A stretch of 64,000 nt of DNA from CAYWXK01 sp964462515 (GTDB lineage Bacteria > Planctomycetota > Phycisphaerae > Sedimentisphaerales > Anaerobacaceae), in the NCBI GenBank assembly GCA_964462515.1, contig CAYWXK010000010.1:31711-95710 (forward strand), given 5' to 3'. Positions 40,210-49,072 of this stretch are shown piece after piece. The position numbers and the translations under genes are program-made. The notes beneath the pieces are model-generated. The model was not told the origin of the DNA. It made no database searches and saw nothing but the letters and a program-made list of their open reading frames with translations. How positions within the stretch are numbered: the first letter of the stretch is position 1; the number at the start of each line of letters is the position of its first letter.

Positions 40210-41193
40210 TTGACCGCTATCAAAAACTATCCAGTGCGAGGTCTAAAAATCAAAAAGCGAAGACCTAAAATCGTTGTTGTCGGCAGTTCCAATATGGACC
40301 TTGTGTTGAAAGCTCCGAGGCTTCCCGCCCGCGGCGAAACTATCCTCGGTGAAAATTTTTTAATGACACCCGGAGGCAAAGGCGCAAACCAGGCGGTGGC
40401 AGCTGCTAAACTGGGTGCAGAGGTCTATTTCGTTGCCAAACTTGGCAAGGATATATTTGGACAGAAGTCTCTGCAAAACTTCAAAAAAGAAGGTGTTAAT
40501 ACGAAATATGTTACTCAAACTAAAACTGCTCCATCCGGCGTAGCTTTAATTACAGTGGACGACACAGGCGGAAACGAAATTGTGGTAGCTTCAGGGGCAA
40601 ATCAAAAACTATCTCTACTTGACATCAAAAGTGCCGTATCGGCAATCGCTTCATCAGCCGTTTTAGTTGTCCAGCTTGAAGTGCAGATGAAAACCGTTGA
40701 GTTCGCTGCCCAATTAGCACATAATTACAAACTAACCGTTATTCTTGACCCCGCTCCGGCACAAAAGCTAAGTCCCGAACTTCTTAAGATAGTCGATTGT
40801 ATTAAACCTAATGAAACGGAGGCCCAGATTCTTACGGGCATAGAGGTAATAAATGAAGCTTCTGCCCGCAAGGCTGCTAAAAATTTGCTAAAATGCGGCG
40901 TGAAAGCGGTCATCTTAACTATGGGTGCAAAAGGCTTTCTGTTGGCAACCACTCAAAAAACACAATTCGTTCCTGCAATAGAGGTAACCGCCGTTGATAC
41001 CACCGCAGCGGGAGATGCTTTTACAGGAGGTTTGGCTTTTAGCCTGGCTGATGGCCAAAACCTTTTCGATGCTGCAATGTTTGCCAATTATGTCGCTGCA
41101 CTATCCGTAACTAAAATGGGAGCGCAGTCTTCGATGCCCACCAGGCAAGCCGTGGAAGGTTTTATTAAAAAAACAAAATTACGCAGGGAGTAA
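40210..41193 (+). CDS. rbsK: ribokinase
   Basis: 327 residues. PfkB-family signatures are GSSNMDLVLKAPRLPARGET near residue 24, the GGKGANQAVAAAKLG block near 56 and the catalytic DTTAAGDAFTGGL near 263. It phosphorylates ribose at O5. The first residues are encoded from a TTG at 40210, preceded by AAGAAGAG and 7 bases after the hydrolase stop; no ATG occurs before the domain, so TTG is accepted. The position between a nucleoside hydrolase and a sugar ABC transporter supports ribose rather than another sugar. rbsD is absent. Confidence 0.92.
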   Translation: MTAIKNYPVRGLKIKKRRPKIVVVGSSNMDLVLKAPRLPARGETILGENFLMTPGGKGANQAVAAAKLGAEVYFVAKLGKDIFGQKSLQNFKKEGVNTKYVTQTKTAPSGVALITVDDTGGNEIVVASGANQKLSLLDIKSAVSAIASSAVLVVQLEVQMKTVEFAAQLAHNYKLTVILDPAPAQKLSPELLKIVDCIKPNETEAQILTGIEVINEASARKAAKNLLKCGVKAVILTMGAKGFLLATTQKTQFVPAIEVTAVDTTAAGDAFTGGLAFSLADGQNLFDAAMFANYVAALSVTKMGAQSSMPTRQAVEGFIKKTKLRRE

Positions 41194-41196
41194 AAA

Positions 41197-42150
41197 ATGA
41201 GTAATTTCAAAAGATTGACATTAAGTATTGTTTTCTTTTGTGCTGCGGTTTTACCTTTTCTGCAAGTCGGATGCAGACAACCTAAACAGCAAATACCCAG
41301 AATAGCCTTGATAATGAAGTCGCTGGCCAATGAATTTTTCAAAACGATGGAGGAAGGCGCTCAATCCCACCACAAGGAGCACGCCGATGAGTATGACCTT
41401 ATAGCAATCGGCATTAAGGATGAGGAGGATGTGGCCAAACAAATCGACATTGTTGAAATGATGATTGCACAGGAGGCAGACGCCATAGTGATTGCCCCCG
41501 CAGATTCGAAGGCGCTGGTTCCTGTATGTAAGCGGGCGATGGATGCGGGCATAATCGTAGTCAACATTGACAACAAATTTGATGCTGCGGTGCTCGCAGA
41601 TAAAAAGGTGAAGATTCCTTTTGTCGGGCCGGATAACCGCAGAGGCGCAAGACTTGCCGCTGAGTACCTTGCCAAAAAACTAAAAGAAGGCGACAAGGTA
41701 GCGATAATTGAAGGAGTGCCCAACGCCTTTAACGGCATCCAGCGCAAGCTGGGCTTCGAAGATGCTATGAAGGCAGCGGGAATGAACATAGTCAGTTCCC
41801 AGTCGGCTTACTGGGAAACGGAAAAAGCAGAGCCGATTGTCGCCGCCCTTGTTACCGAACATCCCGACCTCAAGGCCGTTCTCTGCGCAAATGACAGTAT
41901 GGCCCTCGGAGCGGTTGCTGCCCTTAAAGCCGCCGGCAAATCCGACCGGATTTTTGTCGTCGGCTTTGACAACATCCTCGCGGCCCAGCGATTGCTCAAG
42001 GATGGAAAACTTCTGTGCACAATAGACCAGCACGCCGACAAGCTGGCTATATACGGCATTGAATATGCCCTCGAAATGCTAAAAGGAAAAGGCACGCCAT
42101 CGGACAGGGAAACTCCGGTTGACCTTATTACTGCGGAAATCCTTAAATGA
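41197..42150 (+). CDS. rbsB: ribose-type ABC transporter substrate-binding lipoprotein
   Basis: 317 residues. The signal peptide ends in LQVGC (lipobox). It belongs to the periplasmic-binding Peripla_BP_4 family: PRIALIMKSLANEFFKTMEEGA near residue 30, ADAIVIAPADSKALVPVCKRAMDAGI, then FVGPDNRRGARLAAEYLA and CANDSMALGAVAALKAAG. It should bind ribose or a related furanose. It is 3 bases after the kinase, and its stop overlaps the ATPase start (ATGA). Confidence 0.9.
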   Translation: MSNFKRLTLSIVFFCAAVLPFLQVGCRQPKQQIPRIALIMKSLANEFFKTMEEGAQSHHKEHADEYDLIAIGIKDEEDVAKQIDIVEMMIAQEADAIVIAPADSKALVPVCKRAMDAGIIVVNIDNKFDAAVLADKKVKIPFVGPDNRRGARLAAEYLAKKLKEGDKVAIIEGVPNAFNGIQRKLGFEDAMKAAGMNIVSSQSAYWETEKAEPIVAALVTEHPDLKAVLCANDSMALGAVAALKAAGKSDRIFVVGFDNILAAQRLLKDGKLLCTIDQHADKLAIYGIEYALEMLKGKGTPSDRETPVDLITAEILK

Positions 42151-43664
42151 CACCTGCCGTCAGTAACACACTTTTGACAGCCTCCCGAATTAGCAAATCA
42201 TTTCCGGGTGTCCAGGCACTTTCTGAAGTCGATTTCGACCTCAGAGAAGGTGAGGTCCACGCCCTCGTAGGCGAAAACGGCGCCGGCAAAAGCACACTTG
42301 CACGCGTAATAGGCGGAGTGGAGAGGCAGGATTCAGGACAAATGCGGCTTTATGGCCAGCAGTATCAGCCGGACGGTAGAGCCGATGCCGAGGCGCAGGG
42401 TATCCGAATGGTAATGCAGGAGCTGCACCTTATCAGTAACCTTACTGTTGCTGAAAACATTTTTATCGAAAAACTGCCCGCCAGATTTGGGTTCATCAAT
42501 TACAAAAAGCTTAACCGTGCCGCAAAAGAAATTATGGGCCAGGTGGGCCTTGGAGACCTTGACCCTTCTATACCGGTAAGGTTTCTCGGAGTCGGCGAGC
42601 AGCAACTGGTCGAGATAGCAGCGGGCCTGTCGCGCCGCTGCCGGATACTGGCTTTGGACGAGCCGACAGCCTCGCTGACCGATAGAGAAATAGAGCTTCT
42701 TTTCACCCAGATAAAGAAACTCAAGGCCGAAGGCGTGGGCATCATTTATATTTCACACCGCATCGAAGAAGTTATGCGCATAGCAGACCGCGTAACAATC
42801 CTGCGGGATGGAAAAGTCATTTCAACGTCTCCGACAGACAAGCTAAGTGTCGGTAATATTATCAAAATGATGGTTGGCCGCGACCTGGAGCACGAGCCTT
42901 TAAGACACGATAGAGCGGTCAGCGAAGCAGCACTCCGTGTTGTCGGCCTTACCGCCGGCCGGAAAGTCAAAGACGTTAGCTTTGAAGTTCTCCGTGGTGA
43001 GATATTCGGTGTTGCCGGGCTGATGGGGTCTGGCCGAACAGAGACAATGCGAGCTATCTTTGGCGCAGATGAGCCTGAAGCCGGCCAGATATATTTATAT
43101 GGAGCAAGCAAACCGGTCAAAATCCGTTCACCTCGCGATGCTGTGCGAAACGGCATCGCACTTCTAACCGAGGACCGCAAACAGCAGGGTCTATTTTTGC
43201 CATTACCCGTCCGCGTCAATATCTCACTGACGCGATTGCGTGACATCAGCCGCTTCGGCTGGGTTAATATACCAGAGGAAAGAATTGTTGCCACCCGCTA
43301 TATCAACAGTCTGGATGTGCGATGTTCGTCCACCGAGCAGCCGGTCGGCCAGTTGAGCGGAGGCAATCAACAAAAAGTCGTCATCGCAAAATGGTTATAC
43401 AGAGACTCAGGTCTTCTTATATTTGACGAGCCTACACGGGGCATCGATGTCGGCGCCAAGTTCGAGATATATCGTATGCTCGGAGAGCTTGCCGACAAAG
43501 GCAAGGCCATTATATTTGTTTCTTCAGACCTAAAAGAGCTTATGGCAGTCTGCGACCGCATTATGGTGATGTCGGCAGGCCGCGTCGCAGCCGTATTTAC
43601 CCGCAAAGAGTGGTCTGAAGAAAAAATAATAGCCGCTGCTTTTAGCGGTTATGTCACCGGCTAA
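42147..43664 (+). CDS. rbsA: ribose-type ABC transporter ATP-binding protein (two nucleotide-binding domains)
   Basis: 505 residues, normal for RbsA/MglA. Domain 1: Walker A GENGAGKST near residue 45, signature region LGVGEQQLVEIAAGLS and Walker B ILALDEPTAS. Domain 2: degenerate Walker A GLMGSGRTET, signature QLSGGNQQKVVIAKWL and LLIFDEPTRGID. The degenerate second site is usual for sugar ABC ATPases of this class. It overlaps the binding-protein gene by 4 bases. A palindromic repeat sits immediately after the stop. Confidence 0.95.
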   Translation: MTPAVSNTLLTASRISKSFPGVQALSEVDFDLREGEVHALVGENGAGKSTLARVIGGVERQDSGQMRLYGQQYQPDGRADAEAQGIRMVMQELHLISNLTVAENIFIEKLPARFGFINYKKLNRAAKEIMGQVGLGDLDPSIPVRFLGVGEQQLVEIAAGLSRRCRILALDEPTASLTDREIELLFTQIKKLKAEGVGIIYISHRIEEVMRIADRVTILRDGKVISTSPTDKLSVGNIIKMMVGRDLEHEPLRHDRAVSEAALRVVGLTAGRKVKDVSFEVLRGEIFGVAGLMGSGRTETMRAIFGADEPEAGQIYLYGASKPVKIRSPRDAVRNGIALLTEDRKQQGLFLPLPVRVNISLTRLRDISRFGWVNIPEERIVATRYINSLDVRCSSTEQPVGQLSGGNQQKVVIAKWLYRDSGLLIFDEPTRGIDVGAKFEIYRMLGELADKGKAIIFVSSDLKELMAVCDRIMVMSAGRVAAVFTRKEWSEEKIIAAAFSGYVTG

Positions 43665-43666
43665 AT

Positions 43667-43687
43667 CCCGCACCGTATGGTGCAGGG
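43667..43687. repeat. CCCGCACC-GTAT-GGTGCAGGG palindrome after rbsA
   Basis: Stem-loop with one arm bulge, related to the CCCTGCAA element and followed by TAAATA. It starts 3 bases after the rbsA stop, inside the operon, and could modulate rbsC expression or mRNA stability. Confidence 0.65.
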
Positions 43688-43717
43688 TAAATAGTTAATA
43701 AGTAACAGGAGACATTT

Positions 43718-44689
43718 ATGCAAAAGGCGGCAGAAAAAAGAATGGTCGGCCTGCGAGTCTTTGTTATGGATTACATTGGGATGGCTCTGGCACTATTCTT
43801 GCTGTTAGTCATATTTAAGTTTTTTGCCAGGAACTTTTTTACTTTCACGACTTTCAGGACAATTGCTAACCAGATACCCGACATAACAATTATCGCCGTT
43901 GGAATGACGCTCGTATTGATAATCGGAGGAATAGACCTTTCGGTAGGCTCTGTCCTTGCCCTTGCAGGAGCGGTGCTGGGAGTGTGTTTGGATAAATTCA
44001 AGCTGCCGCTTCCGGTTGGAATAGCCGGATGTTTAGCAGTGGGCATCCTCTGCGGGGCCATCAACGGCCTGGTTGTCATAAAATGGAAGCTCCCTTCATT
44101 TATTGTTACATTGGGGATGCTGGAAATTGCCAGAGGGGCCGCGTATCTTGTGACCCAATCACGGACTATATATATCGGCGGCCCGGTAGAGGTAATCACG
44201 GGGACATCAATTTTAGGTTTCTCGCTTCCATTCATTGTAGCCCTTGCAATTGTGATTGCCGGCCAATTAGTTCTATCGTTCACCGTCTTTGGACGATACA
44301 TCGTGGCGATTGGCACAAACGAAGAAGCACTGCGGTTATCAGGAACCGACCCTCGCCCGCTTAAACTCTGGGTTTTTATCCTGTGCGGCTTTCTAACATC
44401 GGCTGCCGCCGTAATACATACCGCAAGACTCTCATCGGCAAATCCTAATGCCGGCTACGGCCTTGAGCTGCAGGCAATCGCCGCTGTCGTAATCGGGGGA
44501 ACAAGCCTTATGGGCGGACGCGGGTCGGTCGTAAGCTCATTTTTTGGTGTGCTTATCATCGCTGTCCTGGCAACGGGGCTGGCACAAAGCGGCGTCCAGG
44601 AACCGACCAAACGCCTTATCACCGGCTTCGTTATCGTCGGAGCGGTCATCCTCGACTACTACCGACACCGCATCAGCAGACCACGTTAA
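43718..44689 (+). CDS. rbsC: ribose-type ABC transporter permease
   Basis: 323 residues with 8-10 hydrophobic segments. BPD_transp_2 family motifs: TIIAVGMTLVLIIGGIDLSVGS near residue 65, FIVTLGMLEIARG near residue 128, GTNEEALRLSGTDPRPLKLWVF near residue 200 and a GGTSLMGGRGSVVSSFFGVLII segment near residue 258. It forms the membrane channel with the RbsA ATPase. An AGGAGA site supports the ATG. Last gene of the nucleoside/ribose unit. Confidence 0.94.
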   Translation: MQKAAEKRMVGLRVFVMDYIGMALALFLLLVIFKFFARNFFTFTTFRTIANQIPDITIIAVGMTLVLIIGGIDLSVGSVLALAGAVLGVCLDKFKLPLPVGIAGCLAVGILCGAINGLVVIKWKLPSFIVTLGMLEIARGAAYLVTQSRTIYIGGPVEVITGTSILGFSLPFIVALAIVIAGQLVLSFTVFGRYIVAIGTNEEALRLSGTDPRPLKLWVFILCGFLTSAAAVIHTARLSSANPNAGYGLELQAIAAVVIGGTSLMGGRGSVVSSFFGVLIIAVLATGLAQSGVQEPTKRLITGFVIVGAVILDYYRHRISRPR

Positions 44690-45134
44690 GATATCGAAGT
44701 GAGCAAGCGCAGCGCGTCGAAGGGATTTTCTTTGGTTTAGCCGTCGCTGGAACGGCGACGTCCCTAAGAACCCCAAGCGTCAGCGCGGGGTTATTTAGCC
44801 CGGCGTTTTACGCCGGGTTGCCTTCCATCATGTTTAACCCCCCAATCTTGCCCTGAGTGTAATCGGAGGGTTATTGGCGGGTTGCCTGCCATGAGGTTGT
44901 CGAAGAATCCTCTGTGTCAAAATTTTTGTTGAAAAATAGGCAGAATTTGGTATAATACCAATGTGAGCTCGTGTAGTTCACGATATGCCCGCCATGAGCG
45001 GCAAGCACGCGGCGTCCCGCACGCTAAGGAACAGCAGTTCCAGTCAAATTTAGGCGTAAATTCATTTACACTAAGGATTAATGTATGTTCAATCACCAAT
45101 TACCAGTTACCAATAACAAATTGAGGTGTTCCTC
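44690..45134. other. repeat-rich intergenic region after the ribose operon
   Basis: No convincing gene. It contains CCCGGCG-TTTTA-CGCCGGG (44799-44817), a GGAAC...GTTCC hairpin near 45028-45041 and a strong promoter-like pair (see 44929-44956). Several short strings recur in other gaps of the window. Confidence 0.6.
44929..44956 (+). promoter_or_regulatory. sigma70-type promoter before the MATEAQ remnant
   Basis: TTGAAA (44929-44934), 16-base spacer, perfect TATAAT (44951-44956). It would transcribe toward the short gene remnant at 45135. Confidence 0.6.
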
Positions 45135-45540
45135 ATGGCTACCGAAGCTCAAATCCTTGCCAACCATCGTAACGCCCAAAAATCGACCGGCCCGCACATG
45201 CAAAAGGTTCTTGAGATTCGCTCTATCGCTATGTTCCTTTGTGCCGGAGCCTGTCCGCCGTAGCTTTTGTGAAGGCGGATGCCTTTGTGGCTATGAGTCA
45301 ATTATGCAAAACAAACCCAATTTGCTAAATACTCAAATGAACGTAAGCTCTGTTTTAATAGAGGATTATGAAAATGAACGACTTTGCAAACGCGAGAAAA
45401 ACAAACCCAATCAAACCCAATCTTATCCGCCTTTTACCCGCCTGCGGTGGGCCGGCGGATTCAAACCTGACCTTTCAAAATTGGCCATCGCGAAAAAATC
45501 CTTGCATTTTCAGTATGGATTTGATAACTTATGACTACAG
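45135..45540 (+). pseudogene. degenerate short-protein/repeat unit (MATEAQ...NAQKSTGP and KNKPNQTQ-type)
   Basis: An ATG with a GAGGTG site reads MATEAQILANHRNAQKSTGP and breaks after 42 codons (stop ends at 45263). That start is characteristic of a small uncharacterised planctomycete/acidobacterial family (usually NAQKSTGPRT...EGK). The rest up to about 45540 keeps the low-complexity reading MQNKPNLLNTQMNV, DYENERLCKREKNKPNQTQ in a shifted frame, with the DNA word AAAACAAACCCAA repeated. I recall this KNKPNQTQ type of reading as frequent in Phycisphaerae assemblies; it looks like an interspersed repeat that passes for protein. Confidence 0.55.
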
Positions 45541-45759
45541 CAAGAGATAACCATACTATCAAGGAGGATGGCCGTCAAAGCAGCTTTGAAAAAAGGTTAT
45601 CAAGACACGCATTTATATTGCAGTTAGTTTGGAATTTTGAGTTTTTGGTCATTTGAATTTGTTTAGGATTTAGAATTTAGAGATTAGGATTTCGGTTTCT
45701 GCCACCGGCCGCGCCGGGAAATCTGTGGTTAAAGAGACAACTTTTTAGGAGGTGAAATT

Positions 45760-47904
45760 ATGTGGCGATTAATAGTTGTTCTTATGATAGTTGGCTTATG
45801 CGTCCATACTGCTTCGGCTTTGCCCGGCTCTGGCACACAGCAAGACCCCTATCGTATAGAGTCGCTGGCGGATTTTGACGAGTTTGCGGCTGACCCGAAT
45901 TACTGGTCTGGCTTCACCCGCCTTGAAACCGATGTCAATCTGGCCGGGCGAACCTATACCACCGCCGTTATCGCACCGGATGTTAATAATTCCGATTGGT
46001 GGTTTGATGGCACTGCCTTTACCGGTGTCTTTGACGGAAACGCTCATAAGATAACAAATCTGACCATCGATGACGCCGGGGCCGGTAATGACTATCTGGG
46101 TCTGTTCGGTTTTATCTATGGCGGCGAAGTTAAGAACCTTGGCCTTGAGGGCGGCTCTGTTAGCGGCGACGACTATGTCGGTGGCCTGGTGGGGGAAAAT
46201 TGGGGCACTCTATCGAACTGCTATTCCACAGGAGATGTTAGCGGTGGTAACTGGGTCGGCGGACTGGTGGGGGAAAATTATCTTGGCAGTGTCTCGAACT
46301 GCTATTCTACAGGTGACGTCAACGGAACCGGGTGGAGTGTTGGCGGACTGGTGGGAGATAATTACGGCAATATCTCGAAATGCTATTCTACCGGCGATGT
46401 CAGCGGCTCCTGGGATTATGTCGGCGGTCTGGTGGGTTCTAATGGTGGCATTGTCTCGAACTGCTATTCTACAGACTCTGTCAACAGTGATGGTGTTGCC
46501 GGCGGACTGGTGGGGGAAAATTGGGGCAGTGTCTCGAACTGCTATTCGACTGGCTCTGTTACCGGGAGCGACTATGTCGGCGGTCTGATAGGTGCAGGAG
46601 GATGTGCCATCAATTCCTTCTGGGATATTGAAACCAGCGGCCAGACAGCAAGTGCCGGCGGGACGGGTAAAACAACTACCGAAATGAAATTGGCAAGTAC
46701 CTTTTTTGGTTGGAATGGTTGCGGTGAGATAATCTGGACCATTGATGAGGGAAACGACTATCCGCGGCTTCTGTGGGAGGATAGAGCCGGACAACCGCTT
46801 CCCGAACATCAATTACGAGACTTCGTTCAAGGTAGTGGGACAGAGACCGACCCATATATGATTTCTACCGCTGAGCAGCTTAACCTCATTGGCTTATTTC
46901 CTTGTGAATTGGATAAGTGCTTTATACTCGCAAATGATATTAACCTTATTGACTACAAGGGCACATCCTACAACATCATTGGGTCCGGCACTCCCTTTTC
47001 CGGTGTCTTTGACGGAAACGACCATAAGATAGTAAACCTTACTATCGACGGCGGAGCCGGTAACGATTTTCTGGGGTTGTTCGGCTATATCGGAGAAAAC
47101 GGCGAAGTCAAGAACCTCGGCCTTGAAGGTGGCTCTGTCAGCGGCGATTGGTATGTCGGCGGGATGGTGGGGTGGAATGTAGGCAACATCTCGAACTGCT
47201 ATACTACGGGTTATGTCAACGGTGATTACTGCATCGGCGGACTGGTGGGCTTAAATAGGTATGGCAGTGTCTCGAACTGCTATTCTACAGGCAATGTCAG
47301 CGGTGATGGGCGTGTCGGCGGACTGGTGGGATTGAATGAAGCCGGCAGTGTATCGAACTGCTATTCTGCCGGCGATGTCAACGGTAATGCCAGTGTCGGC
47401 GGACTGGTGGGGGATAATTGGGGCAATATCACGAACTGCTATTCTACAGGCGATGTCAATGGTGTTCAGAGTGTCGGCGGATTGGTTGGATGTAACGGTT
47501 ATCTGAAGCCGAGGGAGTGGTCCAGCCCTGGGTATATATTTAATAGCTACTCTACAGGAGATGTCAATGGCATCGATGATGTCGGCGGTTTAGTTGGATA
47601 TAATTTATATGGAGACATCGAAAGGTCATTCTGGGATGTGCAAACCAGCGGCGAACCTAATATGTGTGGGGGCCAAGGCAATGCTACCGGCTGTGACCCA
47701 AATTGCGGAAAGACAACTGCTGAAATGAAGACAAAAAGCACCTTTACCGATGCCGGCTGGGACTTTGTCGAAATCTGGGGCATCGGCGAGCACCAGACAT
47801 ATCCATATCTGAGGTTTGCACCGGCTGGTGATTTCAACTATGACAAAAAAGTTGACCTTGAAGACCTTGCGATTTTGGCCTCGCACTGGCTGGAGGAAAA
47901 TTAG
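45760..47904 (+). CDS. secreted GLUG-repeat protein with dockerin-like C-terminus
   Basis: 714 residues with a signal peptide (ends ASALPG). Two similar halves follow, each beginning GSGTQQDPYxI/GSGTETDPYMI, then about six to seven GLUG motifs (VGGLVGxNxGxxSNCYSTGDVxG, about 25 residues each), which build a right-handed beta-solenoid. Each half ends in an SFWDxxTSG segment and KTTAEMK. The end is one calcium-loop pair DFNYDKKVDLEDLAILASHWL, a half dockerin. Probably an extracellular adhesin or protease-type scaffold. An AGGAGGTG site precedes the ATG. Confidence 0.85.
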   Translation: MWRLIVVLMIVGLCVHTASALPGSGTQQDPYRIESLADFDEFAADPNYWSGFTRLETDVNLAGRTYTTAVIAPDVNNSDWWFDGTAFTGVFDGNAHKITNLTIDDAGAGNDYLGLFGFIYGGEVKNLGLEGGSVSGDDYVGGLVGENWGTLSNCYSTGDVSGGNWVGGLVGENYLGSVSNCYSTGDVNGTGWSVGGLVGDNYGNISKCYSTGDVSGSWDYVGGLVGSNGGIVSNCYSTDSVNSDGVAGGLVGENWGSVSNCYSTGSVTGSDYVGGLIGAGGCAINSFWDIETSGQTASAGGTGKTTTEMKLASTFFGWNGCGEIIWTIDEGNDYPRLLWEDRAGQPLPEHQLRDFVQGSGTETDPYMISTAEQLNLIGLFPCELDKCFILANDINLIDYKGTSYNIIGSGTPFSGVFDGNDHKIVNLTIDGGAGNDFLGLFGYIGENGEVKNLGLEGGSVSGDWYVGGMVGWNVGNISNCYTTGYVNGDYCIGGLVGLNRYGSVSNCYSTGNVSGDGRVGGLVGLNEAGSVSNCYSAGDVNGNASVGGLVGDNWGNITNCYSTGDVNGVQSVGGLVGCNGYLKPREWSSPGYIFNSYSTGDVNGIDDVGGLVGYNLYGDIERSFWDVQTSGEPNMCGGQGNATGCDPNCGKTTAEMKTKSTFTDAGWDFVEIWGIGEHQTYPYLRFAPAGDFNYDKKVDLEDLAILASHWLEEN

Positions 47905-47977
47905 CCACGAAGACGCAAAGGCACAAAGATAAAAACCAATTATATCATAAATCTTAGTGTCTTAGTGCCTTGGTGGC
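47904..47977. repeat. GCCACGAAGACGCAAAGGC inverted repeat, copy 1
   Basis: GCCACGAAG... is mirrored by ...CTTGGTGGC, with AAAGGCACAAAGAT against ATCTTAGTGTCTTAGTGCC between them. It starts at the stop codon of the GLUG gene. A second copy is at 48987-49059. Confidence 0.75.
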
Positions 47978-47985
47978 AAAAATCA

Positions 47986-48015
47986 GTGGCCTACCATTGG
48001 CTTGAGGAAAAATAG
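47986..48015 (+). pseudogene. second copy of the dockerin-like gene end
   Basis: Reads VAYHWLEEK, stop, against LASHWLEEN, stop, of the GLUG gene just upstream; about 24 of 30 bases match by eye. The repeat at 47904-47977 lies between the two ends. Confidence 0.55.
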
Positions 48016-48079
48016 TGTTGAACACTGAACTGGCTGCGATTAAAATTAAACCTGTATGGAACAATAATGAGGAAACTGA

Positions 48080-48961
48080 ATGCGTTTAGTTTTAAGACAA
48101 AAAGATGGCGATGCGAGGGAATTTCAATTCAAAGAAGGGCCTATTTCTATCGGCAGGGCGGCCGACAGCCAGATTTTACTGGCCGATAGGGCGGTCTCAA
48201 GAAAGCACGCCGTCATCCAAAGTACAGATGATGGCAAATGGACGGTCGAGGACCTGGACTCAGCCAGCAAAACATACCTCAATGATGCAGCAGTCCATAA
48301 AGCGCAGATACAACACGGCGACAATATTCGTATAACCGATTGGACAATCGAGGTCGTTCTCGAAGAAGAAATCACAACCGATGAGTCGATTCATCTGGAA
48401 GACACCTTCCATCTCGAAGCTGCTCTGGCAATACCGCCACACGAAACCGTAGTAAGGAAACCGGATGCCGGCCACGCCCCGGCTATGAGATTGGCGGCAA
48501 AGAGATTGACGGATTTCTCGAAAGCGGCCGAGCGAATCTGTGAGGCCCGCAGTCTCGATGAGCTGCTGGTAACGTTGCTGGATATTACATTAGAGCAATT
48601 CGATGCATTTCATGTCTGGTGTGCACTCAGAAAACTGCCCGGCGGCCCGATGATTTGTCACGGCGGAAAGAAAAAAGACGGCAAGCCGGTCGAGCTAAAC
48701 GATATAATGCTTAAGGAAAAAGTTATTCAAGCAGTTGAAAAAGGCCAGTTCCTCGTTATGCCGCGCGTCTCAGCCCAGATAGAAGAAGAGGAGGCGATAC
48801 GTTCAGGATTGGTAGCAGCTATTATGAGGCCGAATGGCTGTCACGGCGTCCTGTATGTTGACAACTCTATGAAGGAAAAGCATTACAGTCTCAGCGACCT
48901 CGATTATCTAATGCTCATCGCAATGCACACCGCCTCAATAATGAAAAAGTTCCTCGATTAA
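48080..48961 (+). CDS. FHA domain protein with GAF-like C-terminal domain
   Basis: 293 residues. The FHA domain (about 1-95) shows ISIGRAADSQILLADRAVSRKHAVI, with the Arg and Ser-x-x-His residues that bind phosphothreonine, and VEDLDSASKTYLNDAAV. Residues about 140-290 resemble a GAF domain (SLDELLVTLLDITLEQFDAFHVWCAL, SGLVAAIMRPNGCHGVLYVDN, LDYLMLIAMHTASIMKKFL). The FHA-GAF pair is common in planctomycete Ser/Thr-kinase networks. No kinase is next to it. Cytoplasmic; AGGAAA site at the start. Confidence 0.88.
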   Translation: MRLVLRQKDGDAREFQFKEGPISIGRAADSQILLADRAVSRKHAVIQSTDDGKWTVEDLDSASKTYLNDAAVHKAQIQHGDNIRITDWTIEVVLEEEITTDESIHLEDTFHLEAALAIPPHETVVRKPDAGHAPAMRLAAKRLTDFSKAAERICEARSLDELLVTLLDITLEQFDAFHVWCALRKLPGGPMICHGGKKKDGKPVELNDIMLKEKVIQAVEKGQFLVMPRVSAQIEEEEAIRSGLVAAIMRPNGCHGVLYVDNSMKEKHYSLSDLDYLMLIAMHTASIMKKFLD

Positions 48962-48986
48962 CAGATTAGTGCAAAATGCAAAATTA

Positions 48987-49059
48987 GCCACGAAAGCACA
49001 AAGTCATGAAGATAAAAATAAATATATCATAGACTTTAGCGTCTTTGTGCCTTGGTGGC
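48987..49059. repeat. GCCACGAAAGC...GCCTTGGTGGC inverted repeat, copy 2
   Basis: Same layout as 47904-47977, including AAGATAAAAA, TATATCATA and CTTTGTGCCTTGGTGGC. It lies between convergent FHA and GH66 genes. Confidence 0.75.
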
Positions 49060-49072
49060 GAAAAAGCAAAAT

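Noticed and set aside
45085..45534. Plus-strand 149-codon open frame as a full gene
   Set aside because: Low-complexity, reads through the MATEAQ remnant in another frame and contains repeat DNA; treated as a degenerate repeat.
46190..46580. CRISPR-like periodic DNA
   Set aside because: The periodicity is coding (GLUG repeats of about 25 residues); units vary and there are no unique spacers.
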